64,000 nucleotides of DNA from Diphasiastrum complanatum (GCA_029204225.1 CM055103.1:44276604-44340603); one strand, 5' to 3'. Shown: positions 38,950-51,900, counted from the stretch's first letter. Numbers and translations: made by a program. The notes: generated by a model not told the origin, from the letters alone.

Positions 38950-40880
38950 TAGAGATAATGTGAAAATAAGAGAGAAAGCTTAGTAAGCAACATTCATGCA
39001 TTAAGCTATTTTGGAATGATCTTTGAAAGGTAGTTCATTCAATAATGAAACTGCAGTATACACTAATATTAAACACTCATGTGATGCAGAACTTCTTAGA
39101 TCGATTCAAAGGCTGATAATACAATGTTGAGATGACCAAATCTATTGTGTAGACACTCAACGCTCAGTTCGCTATGTCTCTACTTGTTTAATGGATCTGA
39201 TTGCATGTACTTTTATTCTCATATTCTGATTGGTTCAGATGCATGACTCCTCTTGTTCGGTCTCTTTTGATTTGCGGCCCAAGACATTAGATTTACTCAC
39301 ATTGCAATAGCACTTTGATTGTCACAAAAATTGAGTTGGACTATTTTGAGATAGTCTGATATCAGAGAGTAATTGACTCAGTCAAATACATTATTTTACT
39401 GCATGTGTGGAAAAGATATATCCTGCTTTAGTAAAAGATAAGACCATTGAAGTTTGTTTTCTGTTGTTCCATGAAATAGCACCATTGTTGAGAAGGAATA
39501 CATAAACTGGTGTGAATTTTCGTGTATCTACGTTTTCTGCCCAATTTGCATCTATGTAGCCTTGTGGACTGTCTTCTACATTGGTTTGCTATCGCAGATG
39601 CATTGGTCCTTGGTGGCTTGTAAATATTTCAGCACTCTAAATAAGTGTCTTCTAATGAATTACTCAAGGGTTTGACATGAATTGACGCAGTGTGCTGACT
39701 GCATAAGCAATGTTTGGTCTGGTACATATTATGACATACATGAGAGATCCAATGACCGAGTGAAATGGATACTCCTTCATTTGCTCTCTTTTTGAATTTT
39801 TTTTGGGGCAATGATTCTTAGACAATTTTATTCATGAATCCATTGAAAAGTTTACAGTTCTCTGATATTGTGCTGTTGGTCACTGCTTCAATTCATACAA
39901 AGCTTTATGGAGTTTGCACACCATATGCTCATTGCCTTTTGAGTTCATAACCTATAGGTTGGTGCATGTAGATGTCTTCTTCAATCACTCCATTCAAGAA
40001 GGTTGTTTGCACATCCATTTGGTGAATCTCCAAATTTTCTACAACTGGATAGGACAATAATAATTTGATAAAAGACAATTTGATTTCAGGAGTTATGAGT
40101 AGTCAATATTTGGTATTTGAGAATACCCTTTTGCCACTAATCTGGCTTTTCTTCTATCAATGTTGCCATAAGATTTATATTGAATATTGAAAATTTACTT
40201 ACAATCAATGACATGTTTGCTAGGTCCGCGACTGTCCAAGTTTGCTTCTTGATCAAGGATTGATATTTCTTGTCGATAGCCTCTTGTCATAGATTTGAAT
40301 CCAACTGCTCTATCGCTTCTTGATAAGTTGCAAGTTGTTGAGTGAAGTAGCTTGCTTTTTGAATATGAATCTAGCAGGAGGAATTTTGATTCTTGTAGAT
40401 CTTCTTGGAATGACAAGTTCGTATTGTTGTGGTTGTTCTTGCTGTCTAAATGGTCTTCTTCTTCCTAATTATTGTCATTCGAGTGAACTCTTGAATCATC
40501 TACATCAGTAGAATTTGAAAATTCTGCAGACAACTTGTCTTTACTTTTAAGGTTCAAAAATTGGCCTTCTAAGCAAATGATATTCCTACTAGAAAATATA
40601 TGTTTTATTGTAGGGTTATAAATCTTATATGCTTTATTGAATGTGGAATAACCAACAAAGACAGATTTAATGCTAGAATTATCTAATTTCTTTCTTAGCA
40701 TAAGCGATGCAACCAATTTTTTTTCAATCTTTTAACATAAGGTTTATGCCCGGTCCAAACTTCAATAGGAGTCGGATTGTTTAGACTCTTGGTCATACAT
40801 CTATTTTGAATGTAGGATGTTGTTGCAAACAACTTGTGCCCAAAGCAATTTGGAATATTGTGACATTTGTATGTTGGTCC
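38950..40880 (-). pseudogene. Old Copia pol relic
   Basis: Minus-strand remnants in Copia order: a post-integrase segment SIKSVFVGYSTFNKAYKIYN (40465-40716), RT scraps around 39900-40400, and an RNase H-region piece with MYQTKHCLCS (39629-39811), the decayed form of the usual TRPDI segment. Stops occur every few codons. No LTRs were found. It is a separate copy from the element starting at 41178, since its integrase end lies just left of that element's truncated RT. Confidence 0.75.
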
Positions 40881-40884
40881 TAGT

Positions 40885-41177
40885 GCTCAAGACTAAATCA
40901 TCTAATTGGTCCACTACTTATATCATTATAGCAAAATCACTAAAACAAAAATAAAATAACAAAACTTGCACCAGGAGTTAAAAATGACAACAAAGCCACA
41001 AACTCTTAGTGATTACGTTAGTGCTCAAAATGAAAAAAAAATAGAACATCTAAGTGTAATTTTAGCACCAAAAATAAAAATCCTTGTAGCAAAATCAATG
41101 TATTGAGTATAGATGATAGTAAATTCACAATGCCAAAATTAAAAAAGGCATGCTAAAAGCTACATATTTGATCAGTT
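40885..41177. other. Spacer between two Copia relics
   Basis: Short A-rich sequence with no feature recognised. Confidence 0.5.
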
Positions 41178-44043
41178 GAGTCTTGAATACCATGATCTAG
41201 GTGCTTGCTTCAAGCCATAAAGACTTCTAAATAGCAAACACACCTTAGATTTATCCTTGATGAATCCTTGAGGTTGTTCCATGTATATCTCCTCCTCAAG
41301 ATAGCCATTCAAAAAAGCGTTGGAGACATCAAGTTGATACAATTTTCACTTAAAAAATAAGGCAAGAGAGATTAAGATTCTTATTGTCACCATCTTTGCT
41401 ACAGGAGCAACGGTTTCTTCATAGTCAAGGCCATATATTTGTGCAAAGCCTTTAGCACATAACCTTGTCTTGTACTTGTTGATAGAGCCATCATGATTGT
41501 ACTTGATCTTGAACACCCACTTGCATCCAATGATATGCATGTTAGGTGGTGGATCCACTAGCTCCCATGTGTGGTTGGTGATCAAGGCATCATATTCAAT
41601 CTTCATGGCCTCATACCACTCCTTGGTATTGAGGGCTTCTTGAACATCTTTGGGCTCCTCATGAGAAACAAAATAAGCATAAGTGGAATCAAGATCCACT
41701 TGTTTTCCTTTGTCATCATAAGTGAGCCTCTTGGGCTCGGATCTCTCCCTCATGGATCTTCTAGGAGTAAAAATCTGAGGACTTCCATCTTCAAATCTCG
41801 ACTCCTCCATATGTTGATTGTCTTCAATAACAAAAGGTGATAGATTTTGAGGTTGCTTGATATCGGCCCCTCCAAGATTGGACTTTTCTTCTTCATGAAA
41901 AACTACATCTCTACTATCAATTATTTTAGAATCAAAGAGCATGTAGATTCGATAGGCTTTCTTGTTGGATGAATATCCAACCATTATTCCTTTGCTTGCA
42001 CAAGGATCATCCTTCTTTCTTGTTTCCAAGGGAATATGGACAAAGCATATGCATCCAAATACTCTAAGGTGATCAACCTTAGGTTTCTTCAAATAAAGTG
42101 CTTCAGATGGTGACTTTCCTCCAAGTGCAACATGAGGGAGTTGATTGCAAAGATAGTTTGAACAACTGATGGCCTCACCCCAAAAGTCTTTTGGCAAGGA
42201 TGCCTCAATTCTAACGGTTTTGGCACATTCACACAATGTTCTATTCTTTCTTTCAGCCACCCCATTTTGAGATGGTGTATATGCACAAGAAAACTCCCTT
42301 TTAATGCCTTCAAGCTCACAATAATCATGAAATTCATTGGAAGTGTACTCACCACCTCCATCACTTCTAAGAATCTTGATTTTGTATGAAAATTGCTTGT
42401 CAACTAGAGCTTTGAACTTTAGGAAATAGTCAAACACCATAGACTTTGAAGCTAGAAGATATACCCAAGTAAATCTAGTGAAATCATCAATGAAAGTTAC
42501 GAAGCACATCCGAGTGTATGAGCTCCAATGGATGTGTAGTCTTGATAGATGAGTTTGAAAAAGGCTTCTTATGAGACTTAGATATGGCACAAGCCTCACA
42601 TGGCTTGAAATTCTTGGAGATAAGATTAGGCAAGCCAATAGCTTTGGCTTTCTTGACCATGGACACCATAGAATTATAGTTAGGATGCCCCAACCTTCTA
42701 TGCCATAGTTCCTCCAAAGACATATGAGAAGCAAAAGCACTATCACAAGAGTTAGCATACTCTTTGGGATCAAGCTTGTAGATTCCACCATATCTAGACC
42801 CAAATGCAAGGATCTCATCATGCTTCTTGATTGTACATGTATCAACATTGAAATTCACATCTAGTCCACTATCAAACAATTGCCCAACACTAACAAGATT
42901 TTTTGTTAACTTAAGAACAAAAAGTACTTTAGACAGAGAAAGAACTTTTGATGAAAAAAGCTTTAAGGGAATGGTCCCTATGCCTTCAATAGCACACTCA
43001 TGATCATTTGCTGTGTAGATGGACTTCTTGGCTCCTTCATAAGGTGACATCGATGAAAAAGAATGCTTGGAGCTACACATATGTGAGGAAGCTCCATTGT
43101 CAATATACCATGAACCATCCTTCTTGAAAGGTGATGAAGAAAAACTTGAGACCATAAGAGATCTCTCTCCATCACTTGCATGAGCATCTTCCTTCTCTTC
43201 ATTAGAAATGTTGGCTTGCTTGAATTGACTCTTCTTCTTGAAGAAATTGGTGGCATAATGCCCCTTCTTGCCACAAAAGAAACACTTGATGTTTTTCTTC
43301 TTCTTCTTGGATGTGGAAGCTTGAGAGGACTCATCATCTTCTCCTTTCTCCTTGGAAATAAGATTGTTCTTGCTTGAAGAGGGTTGGTGTTGATTCTTAC
43401 TTCTTGTCTTGTGCTTGTCTTTGGTAAAGAGAGCTTTACCATCAATGTTGAGAGACAGTTTCTCCATTTTCAAGAGTTTATACTCTTGTCTTGATTCTTC
43501 AAAAATGAGCACACTTTGGAGTGCTTCCAAACTTGGTAGCTCCTCCTCAATGGCATAACTCTGAACAAGGTTGTCATATTCCTCCTTTAACCCATTAAGT
43601 ATGACTTAAACAAGTTCATTTTGGTTGATGGAGTCTCCTATGCATGACAATTCTCTATGGAGGTCTTTAACTCTCATTACATAAGCTGAAGCACATTCAT
43701 CACTTCTCTGTACACTTTGAAAAATTTGGTTTCTTAGTGTTAGAAGTCTAGAAGTATTCTTTGCCTCATAGATGGACTTGAGAGTATCCCAAGCAATACA
43801 AGTACCAATTTCTCTTAAGATGTCATTTGAGACATTCATCTTAATATAATGCAGAGCCATCCTAGCTCTCTTTTTGTACTTTGGAATTTCTTGAGGAATT
43901 TGTGGTTCTTCTTCAATGCCAAGTACAATATCCATCACATCTTGTAGTATTAAGACAGATTCCATTCTAACCTTCCAAATTGAGTAATTGGAGGTTGACA
44001 ATCTTTCACTTGCTTCTAATAGAAAGACACCCATTGAAGTCAT
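41178..44043 (-). pseudogene. Copia gag and 5' half of pol, truncated in reverse transcriptase
   Basis: gag starts at 44043 (MTSMGVFLL) with YSIWKVRMESVL and WDTLKSIYE, and is interrupted by a stop at 43606. The next frame (43530-42487) has a CCHC knuckle CFFCGKKGHYATNF whose last Cys is Phe, protease YIDNGASSHM (DNG instead of DSG), and the HHCC domain LWHRRLGHPN...CEAC. After a frameshift near 42500, the frame 42848-41346 carries the integrase core (FVTFIDDFTRF, RSDGGGEYTS, SQNGVAERKNRTL) and the start of RT (WVFKIKYNHDG, YKTRLCAKGFAQ). RT continues with another shift to [13 protein letters not shown] and stops at about 41178. The YxDD region, RNase H and both LTRs are missing. Confidence 0.92.
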
Positions 44044-44900
44044 AAAGAATGATGGAAATAAAAAAAGATGGATGAAAAAAATTGCTTATCTTCTCACTAT
44101 AGGAACCAATCAAGGGCAAAAAAACCAAATCCTATATAAGACAAAGCAAAAAACTGTGAGACAGATCTCACTACTTGACAATATCTCTAAAACAAGATTT
44201 GAATCATCAAAAAAGATGAAGTATGGCAAAAGTTATGGTTCTCTGAATTGCACACGTGTGAAATACTCCAAAAATGTCAAATTGACTCAAATACAATCTA
44301 TTTGTATGAAACAATTTGCCTAGAACCTATAAATTTTGTCTAAATCACATATAGATGAGATTGTTCAACTTCTGGATGATTTTTGTAATCATTCAAGCAA
44401 TAAATGACATGTACACACGATTTGCCACAGGTCTAGATGCCCTACCTACGACTGTTCAAAAGCTTATAACTTCTGATTGGCTTATCCAACTGTCATGATC
44501 CAAATTGCATCAGATTTTACAATTTCTAGCTTTCTAGTGGGCTAATTTGCATGAAATTTGGATCTAAGGTGAGAGAGAACCACCAAACTGAAAATGGGTG
44601 GATTTCACACGTGCCAGCACCTGAAATGCCATACAGGACTTGATCACATAGTCTTTTCATGCATTAAATGTGGCATGTAAAGTACAAATGGCAATTCCTA
44701 TGGTAGCTCGAGTTTCTACTTCTACCTACCTTGAATATTTTATTCTAAGATGGGTCTTTACTAAGTCAAAAGAGCTTAATTCATCTTTGGCATCTTTAGG
44801 ACCCCTACTCACAACATTAGATAGATTTTTCCAATATTTTGACAATATGCAAATGTGTCTGCTGTTATTCGTGTGTTTGAGTTCTCTTGTTCATTTTAAT
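44044..44900. other. Unassigned sequence between divergent Copia relics
   Basis: No LTR pair, primer site or gene was identified. The minus-strand Copia should have its 5' LTR here, but no TGGTATCAGAGC-type site is visible on minus. Confidence 0.45.
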
Positions 44901-44904
44901 TTCG

Positions 44905-45144
44905 CACCTTGGTTGAAATTATGTTGAATGTTACATTAATTTTATAAGCGTAGATCAGTAGTGCCTGACTACACTCTGGAGGACTGTAAGAGCGATTCAG
45001 CAGGCAGTGTCCAGCGATCGCATCTGAACTCCATCCGAGTCGCGAGAGAGTTGTGCTTGAGTCGCCTTCGCGAAAGTTTCGCGACAACCCATTCAATCCT
45101 TTTTAGTGGTTGCAGAGCATATAACCAACACGAATTCTCATCAG
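44905..45144 (+). repeat. Probable 3' portion of a Copia 5' LTR
   Basis: This lies directly before the primer site at 45145 and is more GC-rich than its surroundings (TCGCGAGAGAGTTG, CGCGAAAGTTTCGCG, the latter a small hairpin). The left boundary cannot be set because no second LTR copy is in the window. Confidence 0.45.
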
Positions 45145-45156
45145 TAGTATCAGAGC
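45145..45156 (+). other. Primer binding site, initiator tRNA-Met with one mismatch
   Basis: TAGTATCAGAGC differs from TGGTATCAGAGC at one position and lies about 105 bases before the gag start at 45260. Confidence 0.8.
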
Positions 45157-45259
45157 ATACCTATCTTGTTACAGTCTAACATAGCCAAGAAGCTATCAGA
45201 TCTAGGAGGCCAAGCATTCAGACAATCAACCATCAACAAGGAAACAGACTCAAGAAGCA

Positions 45260-48200
45260 ATGGCTTCAATCAGCAGCATGCAGAGCAAGATCTGCACAAT
45301 ACTTGATTCTTCAGGATCTAACTTTCTAGCCTGGAAAGTTAAGACATCACTCATACTCAAGGGCGAAGGCTTATTCCCCTGGGTGGATGGCACAGAAGAG
45401 ATGCCTACAACATCAGACAAGGAGCTATGCGAATGGAGGGAGAAAAACGACAAGGCAGTAGCCTTGCTATCATCTTCCATTGAAGATAGTCTCACACTTG
45501 AACTGACAACACTCTCCAAAGCAAAGGAGATGTGGGATGCATTTCTCACAAGATTTCAGACGAAATCAAGAAGTCAAATCATGATGCTGGAAGACCAACT
45601 GACGAATCTATAGTGGGATGGAAAATACCTCACTTCTTTCGTGAGAAAGATAAAGTATCACTACATAACTTTGGAGCAGAGAATGTTGTGTCAGCTAAGA
45701 AGCAACTCACCTACCCGTTGAGAGCCTTATCCACATCACTCCAAACAACAAGGACCCTGCTCGCGAAAGATCCTACCATGAACCTCGAAAAGGCAATTAT
45801 CAAGATTCGAGAGGAAGTTGAGGCCAGAGAACATCTTGATCACAAAGGTGGTTCTGACCAAGCCCTCTATGGCAACAAAGAAAAATCCAAGATATAATTT
45901 AAGCCTAAGAGGGAGTCGAATCAAAGGCAGGATCGTGACTAGCAAGAGAGGGGACCAGCAAAGGCAACTGGAAGAACAAAGGGAGGTCGAAATAGCAAGG
46001 TACAGACAAGAAGACTTGCGTGAGATGCAAAAGAGACGGGCATACAGTAGATACATGATGGCTTAATCCCAAGATTGAGTGTATCCATTGTCACAAGAAG
46101 GGTCATGCAGCCATGAATTGCCGTCAGAACCCGAGAAACAAAATGAACAGAAACTGTTCGACCGTCTATATCTATGAAGACGTGTGTGCAGCATCAACGT
46201 CTAACACACATGAGGTGATTCTAGACTCAAGAGCCACCTCACACTTTGTGACATCAAGACGAATCATGTCTGATTTCAGAGGTGCAGATTCTTCAAGATT
46301 CATAGTTCTTGGAGATGGATCTAGACATCAAGTGAACGATATTGGTTCACTGTGGCTCAACACCAACGACAGAGACAGACGACTCGAAGACGTTTGGTTT
46401 GTGTCTACTCTACAACAAGACTTGCTTTCTGTAGCAAGAATAGCAGATGCAGGGATGCGTGCGATGTTTTCTGATGAATCATGCAACGTGATTGACCCCA
46501 GTACCAGTACTCTGATTGCTCAAGACAGAAGGAAAAGAAATCTATATCATCTTAAGGTATGTCTACTTGCAGATCAAGTGCATCAGACTCATGATGACTC
46601 GCCAGACACTCTATGGCACAGAAGACTCTGTCACATGAACTCAATGGCACTTTATCAAGCAAGCCGTCATGGAGCAATAACAAAGGTCAGCATCTCAAAT
46701 GCAACCAGTTCGACCACCTGTGATGCGTGTTTGAAGGGCAAGATGTCACGCACTTCATTCATCAAAGACTCCTACAAAAAAACTTAGATTCTGGAGTTAG
46801 TGCATTCTGACATCTGCGGACCATTCAATGTGATCTCAGTAGGAGGTTCAAAGTATTATATAACCTTCATTGATGATTATAGCAAATTTGTCAGAGTGTA
46901 TTTTATTCAGAATAAATCTGAAGCACTTGATAATTTCACAGAATATGTGAATTGGACTTAGAGAGATGTACAGACAACAAGGTTAAGCAGATCAGGACAG
47001 ATCGAGGTGGCGAATACATCTCGAATCGATTCACTGACTTCTGTAATGATCGTGGTATCATTCACAGAAGAACTGCAGCCTACACACCACAACACAATGG
47101 TGTTGCTGAAAGAAAGAACAAGACCCTGATGGAAGTAGCCAGATGCATGATGGCCTACTCAAAAGCTCCAAGGGCACTGCGGGCTGAAGCAGTAGCTACA
47201 ACCGCATACATCTAGAACATAACATGCAAGTCTTGTGTCCCTCACACGACACCACATGAGCTATGGTGGGCTAGAAAGCCCAACCTGTCTCACATCAGAA
47301 TCTTTGGCTGTGCAGCTTATGCACATATTCCTGATAAGCTTCGAAAGAAGCTCGATGAGAAAGCCAGACAGAGATTCCTGGTAGGTTATGACAATAATTC
47401 GTCATACTACAGAATCTACATGCCAGACACGAACGCTATGAGAACAGTGAGAGATGTCAGATTCGATGAGAGTAGGACAATGGCCAACAACGACCCTGTC
47501 AGCTATGAAGTTTTGGAGAAACAATACTATGACATGCCGCCAATGACAGAGGGAGTAGAGGACGAACACGAAAATGAAGATTTTCAAGTGGTCTCCCATT
47601 CGAGCGACGAATCAGAAGAAGAAAGATTCGAGAGGTAGTCTGCTGCCGCAGTTCTTGTAAATCAAGATGGTTCCGGACCGAGCAGAGCAGACAAAGGCAA
47701 AGGCATAGCTGTCCCAGGAGGATCTCCCAAGAGGTCGACAAGACCACGAAGAGCGCCAGCAAGATATGTGCTAGGCAGCTCCGCTTCTACATCAGAGGAG
47801 TTCGAACCACAGTCTTTTGAGGAGGCGATTGAATGTCCAGAGAAGGACATATGGATCCAAGCCATGAACGAAGAATTGGAGTCCATGAGGAAGAACCAGG
47901 TATGGATGTTGGAGCCATTACCACATAAGTGCAAGACTGTCAAATGCAAATGGATTTTCAAGCTCAAATACGGACCAGGTGGGGATGTGACAAAATACAA
48001 GGCAAGACTGGTAGCAAAAGGTTTCTCTTAGAGATATGGTATTGACTACTCTGAAACCTTCTCTCATGTCCTCAAACATTCGTCCCTACGTCTGTTATTT
48101 GCATATGTAACAGCTTATGACCTCAGGATCCACATTGTGGATGAGAAGACAGCCTTCTTGCATGGCAAACTAGACGAAGAGGTCTACATGGATCAACCCC

Positions 48201-48271
48201 CAGGATATGTCTCAAACTCACTTCTTGACTATGCATGTAGATTGCATAAAGGCATCTACGGTCTGAAACAA
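45260..48271 (+). pseudogene. Copia gag-pol, plus strand, truncated in reverse transcriptase
   Basis: The gag start MASISSMQSKIC leads to LAWKVKTSLILKG and WDAFLTRF, then a frameshift near 45605. Protease is at about 46200 (VILDSRATSHF; the usual DSG is DSR). The HHCC domain is LWHRRLCHMN...CDACLKGK (46600-46740), and the integrase core has IRTDRGGEYIS and PQHNGVAERKNKTL (46980-47130). RT starts with CKWIFKLKYGPGGD, YKARLVAKGFS, then KTAFLHGKLDEEVYMDQPPGY, and ends abruptly at IYGLKQ (48271). Stops at about 46787, 47215 and 48031 and lost protease glycine make it dead. YxDD, RNase H and 3' LTR are absent. Confidence 0.92.
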
Positions 48272-48508
48272 CCGCTCGCCATCGGCGAGTATGCTAGACT
48301 ACCCACACGCATGCACAAATATATGCACTCACGAATACACACACATATATAAACACATGCACTCACGTACATACACATACATACATCGGCCACCCGTCAA
48401 CGACCATTGACTTTCCTCCTAAACCATCGGCTGCCAAACAAATCATTGGCCATCACCTAGATCGGCCGTCATTGCCCGTCAACGATGGGCACACGTTACT
48501 AGTATGTA

Positions 48509-48516
<8 letters not shown>
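48272..48516. repeat. CA-rich sequence beginning with a 15-bp palindrome
   Basis: Directly at the point where the Copia RT ends there is CTCGCCATCGGCGAG (48283-48297), a hairpin-forming word. It is followed by degenerate CACA/CATA repeats and then repeated CATCGGC / CCCGTCAACGA words (48385-48495). It may be the end of another mobile element that cut the Copia, but no family could be assigned. Confidence 0.5.

Positions 48517-48548
<32 letters not shown>
48517..48548. repeat. TA microsatellite
   Basis: A run of TA dinucleotides following a short TG run. Confidence 0.95.
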
Positions 48549-48549
<1 letters not shown>

Positions 48550-48794
48550 TTTCCTTCACCCAAGCTTGAAGCTATGGCAGATTCAAACAGTCTCCTTGAT
48601 CTCCTTCATTGCTCCACAACCATGTATGGCTATTGGTAGTCATTGAGTCTACATTGGGGCACTGTTGTCCATGGCTTTATAGCCTAAAATCTCCTCTATC
48701 AAGAATTTTGTGCAATCTTGAATTTGTTAATCAAGGCATTCATGGATCCAATTTTATTTTTTTTTGGGGGTGGTGTTGAATTTATCCTCTCTGA

Positions 48795-48796
<2 letters not shown>

Positions 48797-48879
<83 letters not shown>
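48797..48879. repeat. CT microsatellite, 83 bases
   Basis: A pure CT run. Open frames across it encode Leu-Ser or Arg-Glu repeats and are not genes. Confidence 0.97.
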
Positions 48880-48882
<3 letters not shown>

Positions 48883-49039
48883 CCATAAAGGTGATCTAGT
48901 TCCATTCATGTTGCAACACATTTACTCGCATTATCACATAGTCCGCATAAATACATGGGAATTGCAAACATGTATTTACACGACAGTCAAACTATCAAGT
49001 CAAATTGTCGAGGGAGTCTCAACAATCAAACTATTGAAC

Positions 49040-49510
49040 AATTGTTGACTATTGAACTCGTTTCAAGCTCCAATTGACAAATTGTCCACTATCTCAATGC
49101 CAGCTAGAATCCAGAAACTGTCCACTATTTTGACTCCAGCTCGAATTGACAAAATTGTTGACTATCTCGGCTCCGGCTCAAATTGACAAAATTGTTGACT
49201 ATCTCATTAGTGTAATACCAATGTGCAACTAATTCAACAATGACTACAACTACGATCCTTGCCAATTACGATCATTGGCCATAAATAGCTCATAGAAAAC
49301 TTGTAAAGAGTCCACAACAAACTCATCAATGACTTGTAAGAGGAACTCGTAAGAAGCTTGTAAGAAAACCTTCTACAAGGCATTACAATCAATGTTCACA
49401 AGAAAACTGTAAGGAGACCTATTAGGGGACATTACAATCAGTGCTCGTAAGGAAAGTTGTTATGAGGCCTTACGACCAAAGCTCGTAAGGAAAACGATTA
49501 CGAGGCATTA
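49040..49510. repeat. Two families of short degenerate tandem repeats
   Basis: From 49070 to 49205 there are three to four copies of a unit with ATTGACAAA(A)TTGT and GACTATCTC separated by GGCTC / CCAGCTC. From about 49310 to 49510 there are about four copies of a 45-50 bp unit with GCATTACAATCA, GCTCGTAAGG and GTTACGAGG. Neither encodes protein. Confidence 0.75.
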
Positions 49511-50055
49511 AAAACTGAACATGACCTATGAGCGTAAGACGTCGTCTCTCTAACAAACATTCTATAGGCGGCTTGGAAAATATTGAAGTGCAAGCACAAT
49601 AAGGCTCACGATTGGCAGTAGGAGTTGATCCATTTCTTTAATTATGCCTTGTAATTAGATTATATAGATGTAAATAAGACACATAGATGCAAAATGCATA
49701 TACGTCAATAGATTGAATGTCATTACACTCTCTTGTGTTCCAATAAAGTTATGCCAGGAGAAATCATCTAGTGTCATTGTGCAATTTTTATTGCATCTAT
49801 TTTTGCAGAGTGATGATTCATAGATAGATCATAAATGTCTGAACATGAATGCTAAATGCTTCTAATTCTACTGAATGCTTCTAATTCTGCTAAATGCTTC
49901 TATTGATTCATACTTTTTTGCATTATGAATTCGTGTGTCTCTTTGAAATCAATCATATAGATCCTTACAATTTCAAAGTTCGGACCAAGTAGAGCTCAAA
50001 AATGATTCTAAGCTTAAATTTGAAAGGCACAATACATTGCACTGAGAAAAATTGA

Positions 50056-50961
50056 TCATTTCATTTTCTTTTTTTTCCAACACTCGAGATGTTCTATGAT
50101 GATGTCTCTTTGTAAATATTCATTAAAAAATGCATTTGGAACCTCCATTTGGAACAATGGCCACTTTAAATGTGAAGCAAGAGTAGTAACTATCTTTATG
50201 GTGACCATATTTGCCATGAGTGTAAATGTTTTATCATAGTTAATTGCCTTGGACTGAGCATATCCATTGGCAATTAATTTTGATTTATACTTGTTTACGC
50301 TACCATCTTGATAAGCTTTACTGTATCTGACCATTCTTTTCTTGCTAGAGCCTTGCTAGAGCTTTATTCACACTTGAAGGAACATTATCAAAAATAGTAG
50401 TGATAAGGATAAGAGAAATGATATCATCATCATTTTTTTTCTCTTTCATCGTATGTGGGCATTGATGGTTCCATTCTTGCTCAAGTTGACCTTATTGAAG
50501 TTTCTAGTGCTCTCAGGTTTGATACCTACTATGTTCTTGACAATAGGCTCAGTTGCATCATCATTAAGCTTATGCATTCTAGATTTATCAAATACAACGT
50601 CTCTAAGAATGATAAATTGTTGAGTGGAAGGAATGTTATAACCTTCACTAGCTTATTCATATCCAACCATGATATTCTTAATGGAAGAGGGAGCTTCCTT
50701 GGTCCTTGTGCATAAGGAAACATGGAGAAACCATACACATTCAGATACTTTTAAGTCTTTCACATTGGGTTTCTTTCCATAGGCAATGGAAATAATGAGG
50801 ATGGTGATGGTGGATGATTTCATCCCTTTGCTGGTAGTTCTTAGAAGAACTTCCCTTTCATTTGGATTTGCATTTGCATATGAAAAAAAAGGCATTATCA
50901 TCACCCTCATTGGTGGAGAATTTTGATAGCCTGGACCTACTCTCCTCGGCCATGAACACAC
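50056..50961 (-). pseudogene. Copia pol scraps
   Basis: Minus-strand pieces: VKDLKVSECVWFLHV and SIKNIMVGYE (post-integrase region, about 50653-50790) and an RT start VNKYKSKLIANGYAQ with EVPNAFFNEYLQRDI (50334-50056). Many stops. No LTR seen. Confidence 0.75.
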
Positions 50962-50999
50962 TTTGCAGTTGATCCAAACTGGAGTTTATGTAGAGTCTC

Positions 51000-51900
51000 A
51001 TGACGTAGTTGTCAGGATTTAGAATCATCATTGTTGCTATGCGTAAGGATGGTATTAAAAATTTGATTGGCATAACTACATCTTGACCATAGATGAGTTG
51101 AAATGGTGTCTGATTCGTACTAACTTTGACCTAACATTTTAAATTCAACAATATCAGTTGCCCACTTAGGTACTGCTTCAACATAAAATAATGCAACATC
51201 TGATAGTTCATCATCCACTTCAGTATTAACTGGTGTTGTCTATACCCTTGAGACATGATCCACAAGATAATGTTGTTTATCTTTCTGAACCACAACTCGA
51301 AAATCAAATTCAGTCAATAATAGTAACCATCTTGCAATCTTGCAATGCGTCATGCATTGCATGTTTTGTTTACCAAATAAAGCAGAGTCTGATGGTTAGT
51401 GTAAAATGCAACTGCGTCGCCATCAAATAATGTCAGAATTTTTTTATTGAAAATACGACAGCCAACGCTTCCTGTTCCATAGTGAAATAATTCTTTTCAA
51501 AATCACTAAGTTGTCGACTAGCAAATTTGATCGAGTAGTCCTTGTATTTTCCTAGTTGTGTCAAGACAGATCCAATCGCATCTGATGCATTAGTATGCAC
51601 ATGGAATCCGATTGTCCAGTTTGGAGCTCGTAAGATCGGTGTAGAAGCTAAGGCTTTTTTTAATTTTTCAATTGCTTCCAATGCCTCAGTTGTCCAAATT
51701 GTTATGATAATCAACTTATATATAGGCCATGCCAACTCCACAAAGAATAAAATAAATATCCGGTAATAATTAGCATGACCCATGAAAATGTAAACTCCTC
51801 GAATTGTTAGGTGGAGGTAACACATTAGCCTTGATTTTGGAATAATCTATAGCGATTCCATGTCTTGATATCACATGTCCAAGAACAACTCCATGAGTGT
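51000..51900 (-). pseudogene. Gypsy pol scraps (RT end, RNase H, integrase C-terminus)
   Basis: The minus frame 51825-51433 reads VYIFMGHANYYRIF, then VHTNASDAIGSVLTQLG and SIKFASRQLSDFEKNYFTMEQEAL, the RT connection and start of RNase H. It corresponds closely to 60010-59700. Further on, 51073-50990 reads MPIKFLIPSLRIAT, matching the integrase C-terminal part (MSIEFLVPSLRIATT at 58570). RNase H end and integrase core between them are gone. It belongs to the same Gypsy family as the large element on the right. Confidence 0.82.

Noticed and set aside
44905-45140. A tRNA-like or structured RNA gene suggested by the CGCGAAAGTTTCGCG hairpin
   Set aside because: No cloverleaf, no conserved B box; its place right before a Copia primer site fits an LTR better.
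48699-49048. Open frames encoding Leu-Ser or Arg-Glu runs
   Set aside because: They are produced by the CT microsatellite at 48797-48879.
49310-49510. Regularly spaced repeats that could look like a CRISPR array
   Set aside because: The units are degenerate, spacers are not unique, no cas genes are present and the window is a plant nuclear genome.
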